DNA of 7,573 nucleotides from Pseudomonadota bacterium. Its GTDB lineage: Bacteria > Pseudomonadota > Alphaproteobacteria > Rhizobiales > Hyphomicrobiaceae. Positions 1 through 6,428 of the stretch are shown here, one piece after another (position 1 is the first letter of the stretch; every line of letters starts with the position of its first letter). The notes under the pieces were generated by a model, which worked only from the letters and a program-made list of their open reading frames with translations, was not told the origin of the DNA and made no database searches. The stretch spans positions 1-7,573 of the forward strand of contig JAKAXS010000122.1 of the NCBI GenBank assembly GCA_021816505.1. The letters run 5' to 3'. The position numbers and the translations under genes are program-made.

Positions 1-596
1 CAGGCCGGCGTCTCAGACAACGGCGGCGGGTGGACCCAAGACCGGCGCGCGACCTCCGGCAAGCCCTCTGCGGCCTGTGGTTCGGGCACTTCAGAAACTG
101 CCAAGCCTCTGTCTTCGGCGTCCGGCTCCTGCGCACCTGCACCTTCCTGTGGCGTTGGCAGGGAAACGACGGGAGCAGCATGCTGATCGTACGCATTCTC
201 CCACAAGGCCACCAACGGCCCGCCGACCGGAGTCCGCTCCGGCTCAGGCGCGATTTCATCGAGCTGCGCTTCCGGCTCAGCCTCTTCGACCACAGTTTCG
301 GGGGATTGATCCCTGGCGCCGGAACGCTCGTCCCCGAACGTCTCCGCAGCCGGGACGTCGCTCGCGCTGATCGTGAAATCCGGCTCAGCGGCCGCCGTCT
401 CTTGAACTGGGATCGCCCGCCTCGCGACGACGGCCGGCTCCGCCCGTTGCGGCGTGTGCTCGGCTTCCGCGCTTTCCACGGCGAGCGCCTTCTCGGCTCT
501 CTCGCCGTCCCGATCGTCTTCGCTGTCCTTCTGCGTCACGAGTGCTATATCCGCGGCCTGAAACTTTTCGCGCTGAGCCGTACCCCGGCGAACCAT
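1..596 (-). CDS. Acidic, Pro/Ala-rich protein of unknown function, N-terminal part only
   Basis: I do not recognise this gene. An open frame starts at an ATG whose first base is 596 and continues without a stop through 198 codons to the left edge, so the C-terminal part lies outside the window. The protein begins MVRRGTAQREKFQ and soon becomes acidic and low in complexity, with about 29 Glu and 13 Asp among 198 residues, many Pro and Ala, and very few aromatic residues. Slightly more ordered patches are LVALWENAYDQHA (128-140) and RRSWVHPPP (184-192). No signal peptide, membrane segment or catalytic motif is visible. Strong G/C preference at third codon positions supports real coding in this frame. 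The composition suggests a disordered leader or linker in front of a folded domain further left. It is divergent from ispA with 64 bases between the starts. The ribosome-binding site is weak (GGA about 10 bases upstream), so the start is only probable. Confidence 0.6.
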   Translation of the reverse strand, partial: MVRRGTAQREKFQAADIALVTQKDSEDDRDGERAEKALAVESAEAEHTPQRAEPAVVARRAIPVQETAAAEPDFTISASDVPAAETFGDERSGARDQSPETVVEEAEPEAQLDEIAPEPERTPVGGPLVALWENAYDQHAAPVVSLPTPQEGAGAQEPDAEDRGLAVSEVPEPQAAEGLPEVARRSWVHPPPLSETPA

Positions 597-660
597 GCGC
601 GCTTGTCCGCTGCCATCCAGGCGGGATGACGGCGGAATTCACAGGAGCAGGGACGCCTTC

Positions 661-1563
661 ATGACCTTTGCGCAAACCCTGGCGGCGCGAGCGGAACAGA
701 TTGACGCACGGTTAGCAAACCTTTTCGTGGCGGGCCCCGCTGCCGCGAGCCCCGCGCGTCTCCGCGATGCGATGCGTCACGCGTTGCTGGGCGGAGGCAA
801 GCGGCTCCGGCCCTTGCTCGTCCTGGAAACTGCCAAGCTTTTCAACGTTGCAGCGGAAGACGCCCTGGCCACGGCCTCGGCTGTCGAATGCATCCACTGC
901 TACTCCCTGGCGCACGACGACCTGCCGGCCATGGATAACGACGAAATACGCCGTGGCCGGCCGACCGTCTGGAAGGCTTTCGACGAGTGGACAGCCGTTC
1001 TCGCCGGGGACGGACTGTTAACCTTGGCCTTCGAGATCCTCGCCGATCCTGCCACCAATCCCGATCCGGTCGTCCGCTCCGAACTTGTTCTTTTGCTCGC
1101 TAGCGCCTCGGGCGCCGCCGGTATGGTTGGCGGCCAGGCCCTCGATCTGGCCTGGGAAAAACTCGACCACAACGCGCCCCCCACGCCGGAAGACATACGC
1201 CAACTGCAATCCATGAAGACCGGCGCGCTCATCTCCTGCGCGTGCGAAATGGGTGCCGTGCTCGGCCGTGCAAACGAAGATGCCAGACGCGCCATCCGCG
1301 CCTACGGCTCGGCGCTCGGCTACGCATTCCAGATCGCCGACGATCTGCTCGATGCGGAGGGTGATCCCGCCATCACCGGCAAAGCGGTCGCCAAGGACAA
1401 GGCGCTCGGCAAGGCGACGCTGGTCGACTTGTGGGGACCACAACGCTGCCGCGACGTGCTCGCCGAACTGCAGGCCGACTGCCGCAACGCGCTCGCACCC
1501 TTCGGCGCATCAGCGACGACATTGCTTGCTGCCGCCGAATTCGTCGCCACGCGCGACCGTTGA
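661..1563 (+). CDS. ispA: Farnesyl diphosphate synthase (polyprenyl synthetase family)
   Basis: This is a trans-prenyltransferase of 300 residues that condenses dimethylallyl or geranyl diphosphate with isopentenyl diphosphate to give C15 farnesyl diphosphate in the cytoplasm. Visible motifs in order are GGGKRLRP (44-51), which binds IPP; the first aspartate-rich motif DDLPAMDND (86-94), with the two-residue insertion of bacterial FPP synthases; RRGRPT just after it; GGQALDL (157-163); KTG (186-188); and the second aspartate-rich motif DDLLD (227-231). Tyr81, five residues before the first motif, fits a chain-length floor for a short product. The length is normal for IspA. I chose the ATG at 661 because AGGGA at 649-653 lies seven bases upstream; the frame stays open back to an ATG at 595, but those 22 residues do not look conserved. 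It stands alone on this strand, divergent from an acidic protein gene and convergent with the barrel protein gene. Geranylgeranyl synthase is the main alternative and is less likely. Confidence 0.95.
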   Translation: MTFAQTLAARAEQIDARLANLFVAGPAAASPARLRDAMRHALLGGGKRLRPLLVLETAKLFNVAAEDALATASAVECIHCYSLAHDDLPAMDNDEIRRGRPTVWKAFDEWTAVLAGDGLLTLAFEILADPATNPDPVVRSELVLLLASASGAAGMVGGQALDLAWEKLDHNAPPTPEDIRQLQSMKTGALISCACEMGAVLGRANEDARRAIRAYGSALGYAFQIADDLLDAEGDPAITGKAVAKDKALGKATLVDLWGPQRCRDVLAELQADCRNALAPFGASATTLLAAAEFVATRDR

Positions 1564-1569
1564 AACGAT

Positions 1570-1597
1570 GGCGCCCGCGCATTGCTGCACGGGCGCC
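1570..1597. terminator. GC-rich hairpin between convergent genes, probable bidirectional terminator
   Basis: The arms GGCGCCCG (1570-1577) and CGGGCGCC (1590-1597) are perfectly complementary, enclosing 12 bases. The stem lies six bases after the ispA stop and 23 bases past the stop of the facing barrel gene, where one terminator could serve both. No T-run follows on the plus strand and only a short TTT follows on the minus strand, so it is not a textbook intrinsic terminator; the role is inferred from position and structure. Confidence 0.5.
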
Positions 1598-1620
1598 GTA
1601 TCACGCAATACGTAAGCTCT

Positions 1621-2307
1621 CTAGAAGCGATAGTTGAGACCGGCCCGCACTGAGTGGAAGTCCGGATCGATACGCGTCGAGTCGCCCGCGATGCCGAGAC
1701 GGCGATCTTCAAGATCGACGTACTGATATTCCATCTTGGCGCTCCAGTTGTCGGTCAGCGCATATTCGATGCCGCCACCCAGCACGTAGCCGTCGAGCAT
1801 ATCGCTCTCGGTGATGCCGAACCCGGCCGTGTTGAAGCTCGACTCCACGTCCGCCCACGCATAGCCCGCCGTCGCGTAGATCAGCGTGCGATCCGAAACG
1901 AAGCCCAGACGACCGCGCACCGTGCCGAACCAATCGATGTTCGTCGAAACCGCGCCGAAGCCGGCGCTGTCGCCGATGTCCGCGGCCTGCACGTCCGCTT
2001 CGACGCCCGCAAGCAGTCGTCCGAACACTGCGTTATAGCCGATCTGACCGCCGCCAAACCCGCCCTCGGGGCTCAACTCGCCCAGCGAGCCGTCGTAGAC
2101 GCCTTGGTTGTAGAACGGCGCGTTGTTCGTATCACCCCAGGCATAGCCGCCGTTGATGCCGAGATAGAAGCCCTGCCAGCGCGAACGCTGCTCGTAGACG
2201 CCCTCGTCCTTGATCGACGGCTGCGGCTGCCACAGGTCGGCCGCAACGGCCGGGCTGCCGACAGACAAGATCGCCAGGGCGGCGAAGATCGCTCGTTTGT
2301 TGCTCAT
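1621..2307 (-). CDS. Outer-membrane beta-barrel protein of the Omp25/Omp31 type (porin family)
   Basis: A 228-residue secreted protein. Residues 1-22 form a signal peptide (basic MSNKR, a hydrophobic stretch, then SPAVA before ADLW), so it should be exported by Sec and inserted in the outer membrane. The mature part has the alternating aromatic/glycine pattern of small alphaproteobacterial eight-strand barrels: WQGFYLGINGGYAWG near 44-58, GGFGGGQIGYN, GVEADVQ, WFGTVRGRLGF, IYATAGYAWADV, GGGIEYALTDNWSAKMEYQYV, and a final strand ending in GLNYRF with the C-terminal Phe used as a barrel-assembly signal. Length and motifs match Omp25, Omp31 and RopB relatives, which are structural surface proteins; a specific substrate cannot be read from the sequence. 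CCCC at 2314-2317 (GGGG on the coding strand) gives a ribosome-binding site six bases before the ATG. It lies 142 bases downstream of ispG on the same strand and probably has its own promoter in that gap. Confidence 0.9.
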   Translation of the reverse strand: MSNKRAIFAALAILSVGSPAVAADLWQPQPSIKDEGVYEQRSRWQGFYLGINGGYAWGDTNNAPFYNQGVYDGSLGELSPEGGFGGGQIGYNAVFGRLLAGVEADVQAADIGDSAGFGAVSTNIDWFGTVRGRLGFVSDRTLIYATAGYAWADVESSFNTAGFGITESDMLDGYVLGGGIEYALTDNWSAKMEYQYVDLEDRRLGIAGDSTRIDPDFHSVRAGLNYRF

Positions 2308-2379
2308 GATTTTCCCCGTCAGAAGTTCTTATGCGCGCAACGCGCCATGTGAAGCCGCGGTTCCAACACCACGCGCAAA

Positions 2380-2395
2380 GCGCCTCATCCGGCGC
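2380..2395 (-). terminator. Weak hairpin after ispG, possible terminator
   Basis: Read on the minus strand, GCGCC and GGCGC form a five-base-pair stem around a six-base loop, followed by TTT. It lies about 55 bases after the ispG stop and before the barrel gene. The stem and T-run are short, so this is only a candidate. The rest of the 142-base gap (2308-2449) holds the barrel gene's ribosome-binding site and no promoter that I can place with confidence. Confidence 0.25.
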
Positions 2396-2449
2396 GAGAT
2401 TCCCGATGTCGTTAGAAGCGCCCTGGCACCACCCGCGGCGGCCCGGCCT

Positions 2450-3712
2450 CTATTCGGCGACGTCCCTGCGGGACCGCACGCCGTATTTGCGCTCGATATA
2501 GTCTTCCACGATCGCCCGGAATTCCGCAGCGATGTTGGGACCGCGCAACGTCATCGCCTTCTGCCCGTCGATAAAGACCGGCGCTGCGGGCGATTCACCC
2601 GTACCGGGCAAAGAGATGCCGACGTCGGCATGCTTGGATTCACCGGGTCCGTTCACAATGCAGCCCATTACGGCCAGATTGAGGGTCTCGACGCCAGGAT
2701 AGCGCGTCTTCCATTCGGGCATACGGTCGCGGATCATGTCCTGCACTTCGCGCGCCAGCTCCTGGAACACGGTCGACGTGGTGCGCCCGCAGCCCGGACA
2801 CGCCGCCACCACGGGCACGAAGGCCCGGAAGCCCATCGTCTGCAGGATCTCCTGCGCAACCTGCACTTCCAACGTGCGATCGCCGTTCGGCTCCGGCGTC
2901 AGCGATACGCGAATGGTATCGCCGATCCCCTGCTGCAGCAGCAGGCCCAGCGCCGCGCTCGATGCAACGATCCCCTTGGAGCCCATGCCGGCTTCTGTAA
3001 GACCCAGATGCAGCGCATAGCGGCAACGCGCCGCCAGCATCGTGTAGACCGACACGAGATCCTGCACCGAAGACACCTTCGCCGACAGGATGATGCGGTC
3101 TGCACCAAGCCCCAGCTCCTCAGCCCGCGTCGCCGACATCAGCGCCGACTGCACGATCGCCTCGTGCATCACGTCGCGGGCATCGCGCGGCTCTGGAGAG
3201 CGCGCGTTCTCGTCCATCAGGTGCGTCAGCAGCTCCTGGTCGAGCGAACCCCAGTTCACGCCGATCCGCACCGGCTTGGAATGCCGCAACGCCGTCTCGA
3301 TGATGGCGCCGAACTGCTTATCCTTCTTGTCTTTGAAGCCGACGTTGCCGGGGTTGATGCGATACTTGTCCAGCGCCTCGGCGGCCGCCGGATTGTCGCC
3401 CAGCAGCTTGTGGCCGATGTAGTGGAAATCACCGACCAGCGGCACCTTCACGCCGCGCTTCAGCAACTTCTCCTTGATGTGGGGCACGGCCTTCGCGGCT
3501 TCGTCGCGGTCGACGGTGATGCGCACCAGTTCGCTGCCCGCGCGCGCCAGTGCCGCCACCTGCGCAACCGTCCCGTCGATATCGGCCGTATCGGTGTTGG
3601 TCATCGACTGCACGATGACGGGAGCCGGCCCACCGACGATCACGCCACCCACGTCCACGGCCACGCTTTCGCGCCGGTGCGGTCTTCCAGATGCGGAATT
3701 TGACACGGTCAT
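2450..3712 (-). CDS. ispG: 4-hydroxy-3-methylbut-2-en-1-yl diphosphate synthase (HMBPP synthase)
   Basis: IspG (GcpE) reductively converts methylerythritol cyclodiphosphate to HMBPP, the penultimate step of the MEP pathway, in the cytoplasm with a [4Fe-4S] cluster and ferredoxin- or flavodoxin-type electrons. The 420-residue protein shows the family pattern throughout: VQSMTNTDTADIDGT (34-48) opening the TIM barrel, GDFHYIGHKLL (94-104), YRINPGNVG (117-125), NWGSLDQELL (153-162), LGLTEAGMGSKGIVASSAALG (236-256), and the C-terminal cluster domain with CPGCGRT (Cys305, Cys308) and GCIVNGPGES (Cys351, Glu358). These are the three cysteines and one glutamate expected to hold the cluster. I chose the ATG at 3712; the frame continues upstream to 3814, but those 34 residues have no family character. 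The ribosome-binding site is poor (GAAGA, about seven bases before). A 297-base gap containing a palindromic repeat separates it from znuB upstream, so its promoter probably lies between 3713 and 3828. Confidence 0.97.
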   Translation of the reverse strand: MTVSNSASGRPHRRESVAVDVGGVIVGGPAPVIVQSMTNTDTADIDGTVAQVAALARAGSELVRITVDRDEAAKAVPHIKEKLLKRGVKVPLVGDFHYIGHKLLGDNPAAAEALDKYRINPGNVGFKDKKDKQFGAIIETALRHSKPVRIGVNWGSLDQELLTHLMDENARSPEPRDARDVMHEAIVQSALMSATRAEELGLGADRIILSAKVSSVQDLVSVYTMLAARCRYALHLGLTEAGMGSKGIVASSAALGLLLQQGIGDTIRVSLTPEPNGDRTLEVQVAQEILQTMGFRAFVPVVAACPGCGRTTSTVFQELAREVQDMIRDRMPEWKTRYPGVETLNLAVMGCIVNGPGESKHADVGISLPGTGESPAAPVFIDGQKAMTLRGPNIAAEFRAIVEDYIERKYGVRSRRDVAE

Positions 3713-3828
3713 GATGTCTTCGAGACTAACGGCTTTCGATCTTCCGTCATGTACTGCACCGGTCGGGCGAATACCAGCGCGACCGTCCTGGCCGCCCGCC
3801 CTTTGGCCAACCACAACCGCTCGCTCAC

Positions 3829-3953
3829 GTCATCGCCGGGCTTGACCCGGCCATCCAGGGGCCACGCGTTCTACGTTTCAACGAGAACCCCTGGCCACTG
3901 GGTCGACGATGCACCTGGAACTCCTGGATGGCCGCCTCGGGGGCGGCCATGAC
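3829..3953. repeat. Palindromic intergenic repeat of Hyphomicrobiales type (MITE/REP-like)
   Basis: The ends are imperfect 31-base inverted repeats (3829-3859 and 3923-3953), identical at 24 of 31 positions by eye. Each arm contains its own hairpin: GCCGGG/CCCGGC around CTTGA on the left (3835-3851), and GGCCGCC/GGCGGCC around five bases on the right (3930-3948). The middle can form a further hairpin: CCAGGGG (3855-3861) pairs with CCCCTGG (3888-3894), and inside it GTTCT and CGTT pair with AACG and AGAAC. Read on the minus strand the left end translates as WMAGSSPAMT, a string I recognise from spurious ORFs made by this repeat in Hyphomicrobiales genomes. It carries no gene of its own. It lies between znuB and ispG and could act on transcripts there, for example by blocking read-through or protecting the znuB message end; that is inference. 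Confidence 0.75.
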
Positions 3954-4000
3954 GTGGAGAAGCGTTGGGCCCCTATGTCCAACCACGGCGGCCATGACGT
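3942..4000. repeat. 14-base direct repeat spanning the repeat edge
   Basis: GGCGGCCATGACGT occurs at 3942-3955 and again at 3987-4000, 45 bases apart. The first copy is the right end of the palindromic repeat; the second lies ten bases past the znuB stop. Between them GTTGGGC (3964-3970) and GTCCAAC (3977-3983) can form a seven-pair stem with one G-T pair. The second copy may be a decayed end of another element, or a duplication made when the element inserted. Confidence 0.55.
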
Positions 4001-4009
4001 TGAGCCGTC

Positions 4010-4804
4010 CTAGGCCTTGCGCAGCGCCGCCAGAACAAGCGACAACCCCGCCGCGATTGCCATGACAAGCACGATTGCCGGCCCTCCTGGCGCGTCGAGC
4101 CATACGGAAAGCGCCATGCCTGCCAACACGCTGACGACGCTCGTCGCAGCCGTCAGCGCGACCATCTGCTCCGGCGTTGCCGCCAGCGGCCGCGCCGCCA
4201 CAACCGGCACGATCAGGAAGGCGATCGCCAGCAGTATGCCCACGACCTTGATCGCCATGGCGATCGCCAGTGCCAGCAGTAACGTAAACACGCCGCGAAC
4301 CAGTCCCGCGCTGACGCCCTCGGCCCGCGCCAGTTCGTCGTGCACCGCCATCCGAAGCAGCGGCTGCCACAGCCACGCAACGATGCCGAGCACCACCGCA
4401 CCACCCGCGACGATCCAGGCGATGTCGAGATCGGTCACCGCAAAGACGTCGCCGAACAGGTAGCCCATCAGATCCACCTGCGGCCCCTGCAGCTGCGCCG
4501 CGCCGATTACACCCAGGGCCAGCGCTCCGTGATGCGTCAGGCCCAAAAGGGAATCGATCGGCACCAGCTTCTGTCGCTGCAAAAGGATAAGCAGCCCCGC
4601 AACCGCCGCCGTCGTCAGCATCACGCCGAGCGTCACGTTGAGCTGCAGAGCGAGCGCCAGCACGACGCCGATCAGGCTCGCCTGCGCCACCGTTTCGCCG
4701 AAGTAGGCCATGCGGTTCCACACGACGATGCAGCCGAGCGGCGCCGCCACCACCGCGAGCCCGACAGCCGCCGCGATGGCGCGCAGCAGAAACGGTTCAA
4801 GCAT
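4010..4804 (-). CDS. znuB: Zinc ABC transporter, permease subunit
   Basis: A 264-residue polytopic inner-membrane protein of the ABC-3 permease family, which forms the channel for zinc (or, in relatives, manganese) delivered by a periplasmic binding protein. Family features are PLGCIVVWNRMAYFGETVAQASLIGV (22-47), DSLLGLT (84-90), DLMGYLFGDV (111-120), the coupling segment HDELARAEGVSAGLVRG (155-171) that should contact the ATPase, KVVGILLAIAFLIVPVVAA (186-204) and a hydrophobic C-terminus. Most of the length is apolar, consistent with seven to nine helices. I chose the ATG at 4804, which overlaps the end of znuC by eight bases, as expected for translational coupling; an upstream ATG at 4972 would add 56 Arg-rich residues that merely shadow znuC. 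The zur-znuC context makes zinc the likely substrate. The gene ends ten bases before the second copy of the direct repeat. Confidence 0.94.
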   Translation of the reverse strand: MLEPFLLRAIAAAVGLAVVAAPLGCIVVWNRMAYFGETVAQASLIGVVLALALQLNVTLGVMLTTAAVAGLLILLQRQKLVPIDSLLGLTHHGALALGVIGAAQLQGPQVDLMGYLFGDVFAVTDLDIAWIVAGGAVVLGIVAWLWQPLLRMAVHDELARAEGVSAGLVRGVFTLLLALAIAMAIKVVGILLAIAFLIVPVVAARPLAATPEQMVALTAATSVVSVLAGMALSVWLDAPGGPAIVLVMAIAAGLSLVLAALRKA

Positions 4805-5729
4805 GGGTCGCGCCCGTTCCCTGGCCCTCGCCCAGCGGTTCGCCCGCCGGCCCGTGCCTGTGATCGTGATGATGGTGGTAGAGCCCGAACGAGCGCGCGG
4901 CCTCGGCGCCGAACAGGCGCGTGTACTCCGGGTGCTGCGCCACCGTCTCGGGCACGCCCGAACAGCACACATGCTGGTTGAGGCAGATGACGCGGTCGCT
5001 CGACGCCATCACGACGTGCAGATCGTGCGAGACGAGCAGCACGCCCAGCCCGCGCGTATCCCGCAGCTGCGCGAACAGGTTGTAGAGCTCGGCCTCGCCC
5101 GTGTAATCGACACCGCGCACCGGTTCGTCCAACACCAGCAGGTTGGGCGACCGCAGCAACGCGCGCGCCAGTACGGCACGCTGCAGCTCTCCGCCCGACA
5201 GCTTGCTCATCTGCCGCCCCAGCACGTGCTCCGCGCCGACTTCCTTCAACCGCGCGCGGATGTCGTCTTTCGACACACGCTCGCCCAGGCTCAGAAACCG
5301 CTCGACCGTCATCGGGATCGTGGCATCGATGTCGATCTTCTGCGGCACATATCCGATGCGGGCGTCGCGCCGCCGCCGCACGCTGCCGCCGGAGAGTTTC
5401 ACCAGGCCAAGAAGCACCCGCACCAACGTCGACTTGCCCGCGCCATTGGGGCCGATCAGCGTGACGATCTCGCCCTGGTGGATGTCGAAATCGACATCGC
5501 TCAGCACCGGCTTGCCGTTGAACGACAACTCCAGTCCCCGCGCGCTGATCAGCGCCGTCTCGTCGAACCCGCGTCGCCCCGGAACCGTATGATCGTGCCC
5601 GCAGCAGCAGGCGTGCGCGCCGTGATCATGCGCGTGATGATGATGTCCATGATCATGACCCGCGTGCCGATGCGGCTCGCGCGCCGAAACAACGGAGGCT
5701 TCAGCCTCGCGCCGGTCGCCATCAGACAT
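4797..5729 (-). CDS. znuC: Zinc ABC transporter, ATP-binding subunit with His/Cys-rich extensions
   Basis: The cytoplasmic ATPase that drives zinc import with ZnuB. The ABC core shows Walker A GPNGAGKST (93-101), Q-loop VPQ (128-130), signature LSGGE (177-181), Walker B LLVLDEP (197-203) with Glu202, and the switch His in SHD (His235). At 310 residues it is longer than a usual ZnuC (about 250-270). The excess is an N-terminal extension: residues 20-47 contain 13 His and the triple cysteine CCC (41-43), and the core begins only near residue 60. A second cluster, HHHHDHRH (285-292), precedes a short Gly-rich end. These tails probably bind zinc, as a local sink or sensor; that is inference. The ATG at 5729 has AAGGA (5738-5742) eight bases upstream, and this site overlaps the zur stop codon. 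The gap to zur is 12 bases and the overlap with znuB is eight, so the three genes form one operon. Confidence 0.95.
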   Translation of the reverse strand: MSDGDRREAEASVVSAREPHRHAGHDHGHHHHAHDHGAHACCCGHDHTVPGRRGFDETALISARGLELSFNGKPVLSDVDFDIHQGEIVTLIGPNGAGKSTLVRVLLGLVKLSGGSVRRRRDARIGYVPQKIDIDATIPMTVERFLSLGERVSKDDIRARLKEVGAEHVLGRQMSKLSGGELQRAVLARALLRSPNLLVLDEPVRGVDYTGEAELYNLFAQLRDTRGLGVLLVSHDLHVVMASSDRVICLNQHVCCSGVPETVAQHPEYTRLFGAEAARSFGLYHHHHDHRHGPAGEPLGEGQGTGATHA

Positions 5730-5741
5730 CAGAAGTGTCCT

Positions 5742-6257
5742 TCAGTTTTGGTCGTTATCGCCGACGCACCGCGGGCACAGCCCGGACACCTCGACGAACT
5801 TGACCCGGGGCGTGAAGTCCGCCGCCGCAGCCATCTTGCCGATGGTCTCGAATATATCACCGCTGTCAACCTCGGCGACAGATCCGCATTTCTCACAGGC
5901 GAGCACCAGCGGCCGCTTGCCCTTCTCGAACCCATGCTCCGGCCGGCGGCAGGCGAAGAACGCGTTCTTGCTTTCCAGCCGGTGGATGACCCCGGCGTCC
6001 ATCAGGGCATCGATCGCCCGATAGACCGAGATCGGCGCCAACCGTGTGCCTTTGACCGCCAGACGTTCGAGAATGTCGTAGGCGCCAATGGACGTGTGAA
6101 CGCCCACAATCTCTTCGTAGACCTGCTGCCGGAGCTTCGTGAATCGCAGTTTGCGCTGCTCAAAGACGCGGCTGACGCGCTCGACGGCCTGGGCGACGCG
6201 GCGTGCATTTTGTTGCCCGGGGGCCGGAAACTGCGATTTGATCACGGCGTCTGTCAT
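5742..6257 (-). CDS. zur: Zinc uptake regulator, Fur family
   Basis: A 171-residue Fur-family repressor that, with zinc bound, is expected to block its own operon and other zinc-uptake genes. Residues about 25-95 form the winged-helix DNA-binding domain, with FTKLRQQVYEEI (39-50) and the recognition region APISVYRAIDALMDAGVIHRLE (74-95). The dimerisation and metal domain follows: FFACRRPEHG (100-109), in which Cys103 corresponds to the regulatory-site cysteine of Zur proteins, then the structural zinc pairs CEKC (121-124) and CPRC (161-164). Its position directly upstream of znuC and znuB favours Zur over Fur, Mur or PerR. The start at 6257 has no clear ribosome-binding site. A symmetric operator-like site lies 24-39 bases upstream. 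The ATG also overlaps the stop of a possible six-codon leader frame (6274-6254). Confidence 0.94.
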   Translation of the reverse strand: MTDAVIKSQFPAPGQQNARRVAQAVERVSRVFEQRKLRFTKLRQQVYEEIVGVHTSIGAYDILERLAVKGTRLAPISVYRAIDALMDAGVIHRLESKNAFFACRRPEHGFEKGKRPLVLACEKCGSVAEVDSGDIFETIGKMAAAADFTPRVKFVEVSGLCPRCVGDNDQN

Positions 6258-6280
6258 CTTGAGATTTTTCTCATTATTGC

Positions 6281-6296
6281 GAACCTATACAGGTTC
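6281..6296. promoter_or_regulatory. Candidate Zur operator upstream of zur-znuCB
   Basis: The site reads GAACCTATACAGGTTC: two perfect six-base arms (GAACCT and AGGTTC) around a four-base centre. It lies 24-39 bases before the zur start, where an autoregulatory operator would sit over or next to the promoter. Its size and symmetry suit a Fur-family dimer, but it is less AT-rich than the Zur boxes I know from enterobacteria and rhizobia. No convincing -35/-10 pair could be assigned; CTCCAA at 6300-6305 (TTGGAG on the minus strand) is a possible -35. Confidence 0.5.
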
Positions 6297-6428
6297 CCGC
6301 TCCAAGACTAGGCCGATTGCATAACGTTCCCGGTCAGACTGCAAGACGTTCCTTAGGTGGTGGTCGCGCAAACGCGCCCACCCAGCTTGCACCGTTTCGT
6401 GGCGATCCAGTGAGCGGGTGAACTAAAA

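Noticed and set aside
30..629. Long plus-strand open frame of 199 codons opposite the left-edge gene
   Set aside because: Its translation is Arg/Leu-rich with no domain pattern, while the minus-strand frame has better third-position G/C preference and a coherent acidic composition.
2210..3703. Plus-strand open frame of 497 codons
   Set aside because: It is antisense to ispG and part of the barrel gene, is rich in Arg, His and Gln, and shows no family motif. The minus strand encodes an intact, highly conserved IspG.
3713..3814. N-terminal extension of IspG to an ATG at 3814
   Set aside because: The 34 extra residues have no IspG-like character, and starting at 3712 gives the usual family length.
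3825..4721. Minus-strand open frame of 298 codons through znuB and the repeat
   Set aside because: It is out of frame with znuB, Gly/Arg-rich, and ends in the WMAGSSPAMT string generated by the palindromic repeat, which is typical of spurious predictions.
4710..6311. Plus-strand open frame of 533 codons
   Set aside because: It is antisense to znuC and zur. Both minus-strand proteins carry all expected catalytic or metal-binding motifs, so this is a GC-rich shadow.
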